A DNA stretch of 64,000 nucleotides, from positions 310,001 to 374,000 of the forward strand of contig NZ_UWPD01000001.1 of the NCBI RefSeq assembly GCF_900604965.1, written 5' to 3'. How positions within the stretch are numbered: position 1 is the stretch's first letter; every line of letters begins with the position of its first letter. The notes under the pieces are model-generated. The model was not told where the DNA came from and did not search any database. It worked only from the letters and a program-made list of their open reading frames with translations. This DNA is from Gordonibacter sp. Marseille-P4307. Its GTDB lineage: Bacteria > Actinomycetota > Coriobacteriia > Coriobacteriales > Eggerthellaceae. The position numbers were made by a program, and so were the translations under genes. This document shows positions 33,069 through 40,262 of the stretch, piece after piece.

Positions 33069-34718
33069 ATGTCAGAGGGAATCAGCAGACGCGATCTACT
33101 CAAGTTCGGAGGTATTGCAGCCGCAGGCGTAGCCGGAGCCGGGGCGCTGAATGGGTGCAGCCCCAAATCCACAGGCGGCAAATCGAAAAACGCGGCGGGC
33201 GATGCAGCGACGGAAAAGACCGTCTCGGCCGGACACGACCGCACCGGCCTCCCCCGTTTCTTCGAGAAGCCCGCAGCCATCGCCGATATCAAGGAAACCA
33301 AGGACTACGACGTGGTCGTAATCGGCGCCGGGGCACCAGGAGTTCCCTGCGCCCTCGCCGCTGCCGAAAAGGGAGCGAGGGTCGCTCTCATCCAGAAGGA
33401 GCCCACCGCTTCGGCGTACGGCAATTCGGGATCGGGCATCGACCTGGCCAACAGCGATCCCGCCGACGTCGCCAGCCTCATCGACCTCATGATGCACGAA
33501 TCCCAGCACCGCCCCAACCGCAAGCTCCTGCAAATGTGGGCAGAGAAATCGGGCGAAGCCGTGAAGTGGGTTATCGAGCGCTCCGCCGAGGGAGGGGCGC
33601 AGGTTGTCGACCAGGGCAACATCCAACACAAGCCCATGTTGGCGAAGTTCGGATACAACCTGTCGTTTGTCACCTCGTACTTCGGCCCCAAACCCTACAC
33701 CGTGGGGGACGGAATGATCGCTTTGTGCGCCGTGGCCGAAAAGGCCGGGGTCGAGATCTTCTACAGCTGCGCAGCCGAGCAGCTGGTCGTTGACGATAGC
33801 GGCAAGGTTACCGGGGTGATCGCGAAAAGCGGCAAGACCTACCTTCAGTTTAATGCGAATAACGGCGTGGTGGTAGCAACGGGAGACTACCAAAACGACA
33901 CCGACATGCTGAACTACTACCTGCCCGATATGCGCCATATGGGACCCAAGCAGTCTGGGCGCACCGGTGACGGACAGAAGATGATCGTGTGGGCAGGCGG
34001 CTGCATGGAAAACATCGCACACACCAAGATGCTGCACGACTTCGACGCCGGCCCCGCGTCGATGTGCGATATGCCGTTTTTGCGCATGAAAATGAACGGA
34101 GAGCGCTTCTGCTGCGAAACCACCGAGATGTCCCTGATGAACTGCTACCTCCAAAGCGAAGAAGACCAGGGGAACTACGTCGAGATCTACGACAGCGAAT
34201 ACATGTCCAAGGCAGCGGAATTCCCCGGCAAGCTGATCGACCCCGAGGAACTGAAGAACTGGATGCCCGAAGAGAAGATCGAGCGCAAAGGCGTTCTGGA
34301 AAGCTTCATCGGCACGTTCAAAGCCGACACCCTCGAAGAGCTCGCCAAAAAGCTTGAGATCACCGATGTGGCTCGGTTCGTTGAAACGATCAAGCGCTTC
34401 AACGAACTGTGCGATGAGGGGTCGGACGCCGATTTCGGGCTTCCCGCCAAATACCTCAAGAAGATCGACGTACCGCCTTATTACGGCACCCACCGTCACG
34501 TGCGCATGAGCTCCATCGCTTCGGGCGGGGTGCGCGTGAACGACAACCTGCAGTGCGTTACCCCCGAGGGCGAGGCCATCGAAGGGCTCTACGCCATCGG
34601 CAACGTGTCGGGCGGTTTCTACGGTGGCATCGACTACCCGCTCACCGTGTTCGGGATCAATCTTGGACACAACTACACTCAAGGCTACGTAGTCGGTCAG
34701 ACCCTGGGGTCGAAATAA
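33069..34718 (+). CDS. Exported FAD-binding oxidoreductase (fumarate reductase/urocanate reductase type)
   Basis: A 549-residue flavoprotein. The N-terminus is a twin-arginine signal (SRRDLLKFGG) with a Cys after GALNG that could be lipidated. The FAD Rossmann motif DVVVIGAGAPGVPCALAAAE and the C-terminal FAD motif YAIGNVSGGFYGGIDYPL are clear. It lacks an N-terminal FMN-binding domain, so electrons must come from another carrier. The substrate is unknown; relatives reduce fumarate, urocanate or unsaturated side chains in anaerobic respiration. AAGGAGG lies 8 bp before the ATG. The divergent LuxR gene probably controls it. Confidence 0.88.
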   Translation: MSEGISRRDLLKFGGIAAAGVAGAGALNGCSPKSTGGKSKNAAGDAATEKTVSAGHDRTGLPRFFEKPAAIADIKETKDYDVVVIGAGAPGVPCALAAAEKGARVALIQKEPTASAYGNSGSGIDLANSDPADVASLIDLMMHESQHRPNRKLLQMWAEKSGEAVKWVIERSAEGGAQVVDQGNIQHKPMLAKFGYNLSFVTSYFGPKPYTVGDGMIALCAVAEKAGVEIFYSCAAEQLVVDDSGKVTGVIAKSGKTYLQFNANNGVVVATGDYQNDTDMLNYYLPDMRHMGPKQSGRTGDGQKMIVWAGGCMENIAHTKMLHDFDAGPASMCDMPFLRMKMNGERFCCETTEMSLMNCYLQSEEDQGNYVEIYDSEYMSKAAEFPGKLIDPEELKNWMPEEKIERKGVLESFIGTFKADTLEELAKKLEITDVARFVETIKRFNELCDEGSDADFGLPAKYLKKIDVPPYYGTHRHVRMSSIASGGVRVNDNLQCVTPEGEAIEGLYAIGNVSGGFYGGIDYPLTVFGINLGHNYTQGYVVGQTLGSK

Positions 34719-34787
34719 GATCCCACCGCTGGAAGCGGCACTCATCCCGGCGCGCTTTTCTCGTGGCCTCGGAAAGCCCTCTCTGTG

Positions 34788-34826
34788 CTCCGGGTTTCTT
34801 CCGTTCATCGGCAGAAACCCGGAGCG
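34788..34826. terminator. Hairpin between converging flavoprotein and oxidoreductase genes
   Basis: GCTCCGGGTTTC / GAAACCCGGAGC, a perfect 12-bp stem with a 15-nt loop, placed between the two converging genes. Confidence 0.7.
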
Positions 34827-34857
34827 CGCGACCCCAACGCCCGCAAAAAGAGAGAAA

Positions 34858-35406
34858 CTACAGCGTCTCGATCAAGCGGGCCAAACGCTCCGCATGATCG
34901 GCACCCAGCGCCTTGGCCTGCTCGAACGCAGCCTCGCTCCCTCCGGGAATAGAGAAGATCCCTCCCGTTGCAACGAACCCCGCCCACAGCATGCCCGCAT
35001 AGCGTGCGATGCGCTTCTGGGTGTCGATCAGCTGGCCGGGCTCAAAGCCCTGGGCCTCGCATTGCGATTCGCTCGCCGCCATGGTAAACGACGCCACCAG
35101 CTTCTTTCCCCGCAGCTTCCCGCCTGTGCGGCCGTGCGAAAAACCGTGCTGGAACACCGTCTCCAGCCAGCGCTGCAAGATCGAGGGCATGCCGTACCAG
35201 TACAGCGGATACTGCAGCACCACCACATCGGCCTGTAAAAGCTTCCGCTGCTCGGCCTGCACATCGATCATGCCGTCGGGGTACAGGTCGGCAATGCGAT
35301 CCAGGACGACGCCCGTAATGCGCGCCTGCGCTTCTTCGAGAACGGTTTTGTTGGCTGCGGAGCTCTGCAGATCGGGATGACCGCAGACAATCAGTACATT
35401 ATTCAT
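34858..35406 (-). CDS. NAD(P)H oxidoreductase, flavodoxin-like fold (KefF/MdaB family)
   Basis: A 182-residue FMN/FAD enzyme of the NQO1-like group. Motifs: VLIVCGHPDLQSSAANK at the start (flavin phosphate loop), VVVLQYPLYWYGMPSILQRW and a KLRGKKLVASF strand. These enzymes do two-electron quinone or azo reduction. ATG at 35406 follows AAGGAGT. A palindrome about 90 bp upstream (35496-35514) is a likely operator. Confidence 0.88.
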   Translation of the reverse strand: MNNVLIVCGHPDLQSSAANKTVLEEAQARITGVVLDRIADLYPDGMIDVQAEQRKLLQADVVVLQYPLYWYGMPSILQRWLETVFQHGFSHGRTGGKLRGKKLVASFTMAASESQCEAQGFEPGQLIDTQKRIARYAGMLWAGFVATGGIFSIPGGSEAAFEQAKALGADHAERLARLIETL

Positions 35407-35495
35407 CGATACTCCTTGAAAGAGATCGTTCAGATTCGGATAACGCAATCGATTATCCCCGCTTCCTCGACCCTCCCCCGACCGCAAAACCGACC

Positions 35496-35514
35496 CCTTG
35501 ACAATAAGTTAAGG
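35496..35514. promoter_or_regulatory. Palindrome upstream of the oxidoreductase gene
   Basis: CCTTGAC-AATAA-GTTAAGG, an inverted repeat of 7-bp arms with one mismatch. Quinone-reductase genes are often repressed by MarR/HxlR-type redox sensors, and this looks like such a site; no regulator gene is adjacent. Confidence 0.45.
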
Positions 35515-35668
35515 TACTGAAACCTGTTCGGCATCTTTTCGGAAGGCATCGTTTCCGAAACGCTCGACCGACGAAGCGATGCGCACGTCGAAACCGCGCG
35601 CCGCAGCCGTGCGTTCTGACTTTTCGATAACGCCCATGCGATTATTCGCAGAGGCTGAAGGAGACGGT

Positions 35669-35685
35669 GCTTCCTATAATGAAGC
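35669..35685 (+). promoter_or_regulatory. metY promoter -10 flanked by a short inverted repeat
   Basis: A perfect TATAAT (35675-35680) lies 37 bp before the metY start and is framed by GCTTC and GAAGC, so a repressor bound there would hide the -10. The -35 is weak. Confidence 0.55.
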
Positions 35686-35716
35686 GGTCGGATCCAACCG
35701 AAAATCAGGAGAACCC

Positions 35717-36997
35717 ATGAGCCAAAGCATAGAAACAACCTGCGTGCAGGGCGGATACCAGCCCGAAAACGGACAGCCCCGCCAGGTTCCCGTCTACCAG
35801 TCGACCACCTGGAAATACGATACGTCCGAGCATATGGCCAGGCTGTTCGACCTCGCCGAAGCCGGCTACTTCTACACGCGCCTGGCAAACCCCACCAACG
35901 ATGCCGTGGCCGCCAAGATCACCCAGCTCGAAGGCGGAGCGGCCGGAATGCTTACCAGCTCGGGACAGGCCGCCAACTTTTTCGCCCTGTTCAACATCGC
36001 GAGCGCAGGAGATCACATAGTCGCCAGCAGCGCCATTTACGGAGGAACGTACAACCTGATCAAAGTGACGATGGCGCGCATGGGGGTATCCGTCACGTTC
36101 GTCGATGCACATTGCACGCGCAAGCAGCTGGACGCCGCGTTCCAAAAGAACACCAAGTGCGTATTCGGAGAAACCATCGCGAACCCGGCGCTCGACGTTC
36201 TGGACATCGAGCTGTTCGCTGAAGCAGCCCACGCCCACGGAGTGCCGCTGATCGTAGACAATACCTTCGCCACGCCCGTGAACTGCCGCCCCATAGAGTG
36301 GGGTGCCGATATTGTCACGCACTCGACCACCAAATACATGGACGGACACGCCTCCACGGTGGGCGGAGCCGTGATCGACGCTGGAAAGTTTGACTGGAAC
36401 GCCCATAGCGACAAGTTTCCCGGGCTCACCGAACCCGACGAGAGCTACCACGGCATCGTGTACACCGAGCAGTTCGGGCTGGCCGGAGCCTTCATCACGA
36501 AGGCGACGGCTCAGCTGATGCGCGATCTGGGCAGCATCCAGTCGCCGCAGCACGCATCGTTTTTGAATTCCAGCCTTGAGAGCCTGCATGTGCGGATGGC
36601 TCAGCATTGCAGAAACGGCCAGGCTGCTGCCGAGTTTTTGGAAAAGCACCCCAAGATCCGCTTCGTGCGCTACTGCGGCCTGCCCTCCGATCCGAACTAT
36701 CCGCTGGCACAGAAATACCTGCCCAACGGCAGCTGCGGCGTGGTGAGCTTCGGATTCGAGGGTGGGCGCGAGGCCGCCGAGAGGTTCATGAGCGCGCTGA
36801 AAATCGCCGCCATAGCAACCCACGTAGCCGACTCCCGTTCATGCATCCTGCATCCCGCGAACGCAACGCACCGCCAGATGAACGATGCGGAACTCGAAGC
36901 CTGCGGCATCACGCCCGATCTGGTGCGCCTCTCGTGCGGCATCGAGGGAACCGGCGACCTTATCGCCGATATCGCCCAAGCGCTCGAGGCCGTCTAG
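35717..36997 (+). CDS. metY: O-acetylhomoserine sulfhydrylase (Cys/Met PLP family)
   Basis: A 426-residue PLP enzyme with QVPVYQSTTWKY, the YTRLANPTNDAVAAKI segment and the PLP lysine in THSTTKYMDGHAST. The length above 400 and the long insertion after the lysine (DKFPGLTEPDESYHGIVY) mark the O-acetylhomoserine sulfhydrylase subgroup rather than MetB or MetC. It would make homocysteine directly from sulfide. ATG at 35717 follows CAGGAGA. Confidence 0.92.
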   Translation: MSQSIETTCVQGGYQPENGQPRQVPVYQSTTWKYDTSEHMARLFDLAEAGYFYTRLANPTNDAVAAKITQLEGGAAGMLTSSGQAANFFALFNIASAGDHIVASSAIYGGTYNLIKVTMARMGVSVTFVDAHCTRKQLDAAFQKNTKCVFGETIANPALDVLDIELFAEAAHAHGVPLIVDNTFATPVNCRPIEWGADIVTHSTTKYMDGHASTVGGAVIDAGKFDWNAHSDKFPGLTEPDESYHGIVYTEQFGLAGAFITKATAQLMRDLGSIQSPQHASFLNSSLESLHVRMAQHCRNGQAAAEFLEKHPKIRFVRYCGLPSDPNYPLAQKYLPNGSCGVVSFGFEGGREAAERFMSALKIAAIATHVADSRSCILHPANATHRQMNDAELEACGITPDLVRLSCGIEGTGDLIADIAQALEAV

Positions 36998-37021
36998 CAT
37001 CATCAGGCAAGCTCGAACGAC

Positions 37022-37054
37022 CCCGCCGGCACAGCTTTCGCACTCGTCGGCGGG
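37022..37054. terminator. Hairpin between metY and the dms operon 3' end
   Basis: CCCGCCGGC / GTCGGCGGG, a 9-bp stem (one G-T pair) with a 15-nt loop, between two converging transcripts. Confidence 0.55.
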
Positions 37055-37074
37055 AGCGGGGACGGTAAGCCTCT

Positions 37075-37968
37075 CTAGAACCCCAGCCCCACCGTAAGAT
37101 GGCTCATATAGAACATGAAGCGCATCACCAGAATGCCCGCATACGAAGAAACGATCGCAACGATCATCCGCGCTCTTTTCCGCGTAAGCGACGAAACGCC
37201 GCCCAACGTTCGCACCGCGATCACCGCAGCAGAGCACTCGAGCGCCACAAACGCGCACAGACCCCAGCCGTACAGGGGAACCAGCTGATATGCCGTCCCA
37301 TACGCATTCCTCATTTCCGGGTACGCCATGCCCTGCATCGCGTACACTGCCACGCACAAGGCCCCCGCAACGCCCAGCATCGCTCCCACGGCCACGGGGC
37401 TGCGAAACGCCCCGACGGGGCGCACCTCGAACAAGCCAAGCGCGCCCTCGGCTACGATCACGCCGCCCACAAGGGCGTTAAGCGCTATAGAGGCAGGCAC
37501 GTGCCACATCGCCCAGGTAAGCACCGTATCGACGCGGTAAGCGTACCCGATCAGCGCAATCACGATAACCGCCGCCACTGCGATCAGGGCATACAGCAAC
37601 GTCATGGCAACCCTATGGGGCTCTACCGCAAACTGGAGCATCCAAAACACTCCCGACAGCATGAGAAACGCGATGACGGCCACAACCTCGTTGGACAGAG
37701 GGGAGCGCCCCACGCCCGCGAACACGTACAGGGCGTTTGCCGGATTGCCCAGATGAAGGGCCGCCGCGATCAGGCCGACCGACGCAAGGACCAGCGTAAC
37801 CACCAGCGCGTTGCGCAGCTTCGCCCGCGCAGGATCATCCGCGCCGCCCAGGCCGCGCGCAAGCGTTCCGATGGCCACGATGAGGTACGCCACCACCGCA
37901 GACGGCGTCAGCGTGGTGAACAGCACCAGCGGAAACTCTTCGATCGCATTTGCCCAGCCGTAATCCAT
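37075..37968 (-). CDS. DMSO reductase anchor subunit (DmsC family), second copy
   Basis: A 297-residue membrane protein with about eight TM helices and DmsC-like segments (EEFPLVLFTTLTPSAVVAYL, LHLGNPANALYVFAGVGRS, PLSNEV). It is homologous to the DmsC encoded at 38781-39629 in the same operon but not a recent copy. It follows torD after 8 bp. DmsC anchors the catalytic pair to the membrane and passes electrons from quinol. Two anchors in one operon are unusual. Confidence 0.87.
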   Translation of the reverse strand: MDYGWANAIEEFPLVLFTTLTPSAVVAYLIVAIGTLARGLGGADDPARAKLRNALVVTLVLASVGLIAAALHLGNPANALYVFAGVGRSPLSNEVVAVIAFLMLSGVFWMLQFAVEPHRVAMTLLYALIAVAAVIVIALIGYAYRVDTVLTWAMWHVPASIALNALVGGVIVAEGALGLFEVRPVGAFRSPVAVGAMLGVAGALCVAVYAMQGMAYPEMRNAYGTAYQLVPLYGWGLCAFVALECSAAVIAVRTLGGVSSLTRKRARMIVAIVSSYAGILVMRFMFYMSHLTVGLGF

Positions 37969-37976
37969 GCGAACCC

Positions 37977-38648
37977 CTAGCGGTATAGGCGAACCGGGCG
38001 CGCCTCGATACGCAACTCGCGGCGCATCCCCTCAAGCGATGCATGCGTGATCTGCGCCAACCCCCGGAAAAAATCGCCGTCCGTTTCCGTCTCCAGCCTA
38101 TCAAGAAACCTCGGCGCCCACGGCAGAAGATGCTGTCCTAAAAACTCGCCCAGGCAGCCAGGACGGTTTCGGGCAATCCACGACAGCATCGCCAGCATGC
38201 ACCCGAAGTGATCTTCGGGCATGTTCCGTTCAACGAAAACGGGTGCGCCGTGCTCCCGCAGCCACCCTCGAAGCTCGCCGGTAGTCCGGCCGAACAGCGC
38301 CCCGTCCCGATCGGTGTATACCGATCCCCATTGAGGAGCGGCCTTCACCTGGGGCCCCACGAACAACCGGCGAAATTCGTCAAGCAGGGCAGCGCGACGG
38401 GCAGCCCCCTTCTGCATTGCGGAAAGAGGACCCCGCGCATCCTTTCCCTCCACGAAAGGCCATTGGTCGGCGGCATCTCCCACCTCCAGATGGGCGAACG
38501 CATCGTAAAGAGCTTCGACCGCAGCCGACCCCGGCTCCAAGGTGAAGAACGGAGACAGCGATTCGGATACGAACGAAACGTCGGCCAGCATGTCTTCATT
38601 GAGGACAGCCTGCCCATCGATATCTTTCGTCTCGCACATGTCAGTCAT
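37977..38648 (-). CDS. TorD/DmsD family molybdoenzyme chaperone
   Basis: A 223-residue all-helical protein of the TorD family, with FRRLFVGPQ near residue 90 and the EDHFGCMLAMLSWI segment typical of the family. Such chaperones bind the Tat signal of the catalytic subunit and help insert the molybdenum cofactor; the client here is the DmsA-type protein encoded upstream. ATG at 38648 is preceded by GGGGGTGATGACTGAC. Confidence 0.88.
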   Translation of the reverse strand: MTDMCETKDIDGQAVLNEDMLADVSFVSESLSPFFTLEPGSAAVEALYDAFAHLEVGDAADQWPFVEGKDARGPLSAMQKGAARRAALLDEFRRLFVGPQVKAAPQWGSVYTDRDGALFGRTTGELRGWLREHGAPVFVERNMPEDHFGCMLAMLSWIARNRPGCLGEFLGQHLLPWAPRFLDRLETETDGDFFRGLAQITHASLEGMRRELRIEARPVRLYR

Positions 38649-38661
38649 CACCCCCGAATAT

Positions 38662-38698
38662 GAAGGTGGCCCGACGGAAGATCCGCCAAGCCACCTTC
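38662..38698 (-). repeat. Hairpin inside the dms operon, between dmsC and torD
   Basis: GAAGGTGGC / GCCACCTTC, a perfect 9-bp stem with an inner CGG/CCG pairing, in the 132-bp gap. No T tract. It may reduce transcription into torD and the second anchor gene or protect the mRNA. Confidence 0.55.
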
Positions 38699-38780
38699 GA
38701 CATACGTGCATTGTACCCGCCCCGCAGCACTCATGCGCATCGGCGCGAGAAAAGCAAAGCGCTGCGTGCGGCAGAAAACC

Positions 38781-39629
38781 CTACATCAGTGAAATGCCAA
38801 CCGACATCTGCAGCGCATAGAAGGCGAATCGCGCAAGCAGAACCCCGATCACAGCCAGCAGCAAGGACAGATACGCCGCCGACGGCTTGCCGGGACGGGA
38901 TGCGGCTATCATCGACAGAACGGACGCCGCTGCGATCAGCGCCAAACCGAGCACGATCATCGGGAGAGCTCCCGCCACCAGATCGGACCCTGCCGCGATC
39001 GGACTCGTCAAGCCCGAAGCGAACGCAGCCACGCCGATCACGCCGATGAACGCCAGGACGCAGCCGATCAGCGCAAGGGCGCTGAGAACGCGGCCGAACG
39101 GACGATCGTCGCCATCCAACATGATCAGCCCCAGTGCCGCGCCGCCAACCAGGGCGTATCCAATCATCGCAACGATGTTGAGGGGGGAATTCCACGTGGG
39201 AATGGTTTCCATCATGTAGGCCAAACCGGTAAACACCGCAAACACGACCCCCAGCGCACCCGCCGCGATGCCGAAAGCCTTGAGCGCCGCGTCGCCAAGC
39301 TTGCCCGACGACGCCGCGATCCAATACGCAGCGGCCACGACGAAGAACAAACCGCCCGCAGTCACCTCGTTCGACAGCGGGGATCGCCCGATGCCTTCGG
39401 CTACGTGCAGCATGTTCCCCGGTGCGGCAAGATGGAACGCCGACGCGATGAAGCCGGCCAGAACCAACGCCAAAGGAACCCACATAAGCTTCAGTGCGCG
39501 CGTTCCCTGTTCCTGAGCGGGAAATGCGCCTGCGCACTGCACGGCAGCCAGCGCGATGAACGCACCCGCCCCGACGGGAGCCAACGTGGTAAAGATTGCC
39601 AGAGGCAATTCGGAAAGCATCGCGGTCAT
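38781..39629 (-). CDS. dmsC: DMSO reductase anchor subunit (DmsC family)
   Basis: A 282-residue membrane protein with about eight TM helices, starting MTAMLSELPLAIFTTLAPVG and carrying FHLAAPGNMLHVAEGIGRS and PLSNEVT as in DmsC. It follows dmsB after 1 bp, so it is the canonical anchor of the dmsABC set. Confidence 0.9.
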   Translation of the reverse strand: MTAMLSELPLAIFTTLAPVGAGAFIALAAVQCAGAFPAQEQGTRALKLMWVPLALVLAGFIASAFHLAAPGNMLHVAEGIGRSPLSNEVTAGGLFFVVAAAYWIAASSGKLGDAALKAFGIAAGALGVVFAVFTGLAYMMETIPTWNSPLNIVAMIGYALVGGAALGLIMLDGDDRPFGRVLSALALIGCVLAFIGVIGVAAFASGLTSPIAAGSDLVAGALPMIVLGLALIAAASVLSMIAASRPGKPSAAYLSLLLAVIGVLLARFAFYALQMSVGISLM

Positions 39630-39630
39630 C

Positions 39631-40251
39631 CTACATTACCTCCTTGATGTTCTTGACTTCCCCACCAAACGTTCCCGCCGGCTGCGCGTCATCGGATTCG
39701 AGCACGTACAGGTTGGGATCGGTGTAGCTCGGCTCGGGCAAGGGAGCGATGTTGGCACGCTTGCCCAGCTTCGCCATCTCTTCCACAGGACCGAAATCAA
39801 GCGCGCGCAGCGGGCAGGCCTCCACGCAGATGGGGCTCTTCCCCTCGGCCACGCGCTCGGCGCACCCGTTGCACTTCACCGAACGCCCCAGCTGACGATC
39901 GACCTTGGGCGCGTTGTAGGGGCAGGCCATATGGCAGTAGCCGCAGCCGATGCATTTGCCTGCGTCCACATCGACCAGGCCGCTGTCCGCATCCTTGTGC
40001 ATGGCGCCCGTCGGGCACACATGAACGCAAGCGGGGTTGTCGCAATGGTTGCAGGAGACGGACGCATGGTAGGCGAACATGGAAGCCACGCGGGGGCCGT
40101 CTTCGCCGTCGATCCACTCGCCGCCCTCGTAGTCGTACACTTTGCGATACGCGAAGTCGACCGACAGATCCTTGTAGTCCTTGCAGGCCAGCGCGCAGGT
40201 CTTGCAGCCCGTGCAGCGCGAGCTATCGAAATAAAATCCGTATTGAGTCAT
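39631..40251 (-). CDS. dmsB: DMSO reductase electron-transfer subunit, 4x[4Fe-4S]
   Basis: A 206-residue ferredoxin-like protein with four cysteine groups (CTGCKTCALAC, CDNPACVHVC, CIGCGYCHMAC, and CNGC with CVEAC), ligating four [4Fe-4S] clusters. It carries electrons from the DmsC anchor to DmsA. It starts 11 bp after dmsA and has no signal peptide, so it is exported together with DmsA by the Tat system. Confidence 0.94.
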   Translation of the reverse strand: MTQYGFYFDSSRCTGCKTCALACKDYKDLSVDFAYRKVYDYEGGEWIDGEDGPRVASMFAYHASVSCNHCDNPACVHVCPTGAMHKDADSGLVDVDAGKCIGCGYCHMACPYNAPKVDRQLGRSVKCNGCAERVAEGKSPICVEACPLRALDFGPVEEMAKLGKRANIAPLPEPSYTDPNLYVLESDDAQPAGTFGGEVKNIKEVM

Positions 40252-40262
40252 CTTGCATTCAC

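Larger units (their letters stand above)
35407..35716. other. Divergent intergenic region (oxidoreductase / metY)
   Basis: No gene seen in these 310 bp. It contains the palindrome at 35496-35514 and a good promoter for metY at 35669-35685, listed separately. No SAM riboswitch or S-box was recognised. Confidence 0.5.

Noticed and set aside
33096-34808. A 570-codon minus-strand frame opposite the flavoprotein gene
   Set aside because: No motifs; the plus-strand flavoprotein has Tat, FAD and C-terminal motifs.
35407-35716. Possible SAM riboswitch before metY
   Set aside because: No S-box, SAM-II or other SAM aptamer core was recognised; a simple promoter with a short leader explains the region.
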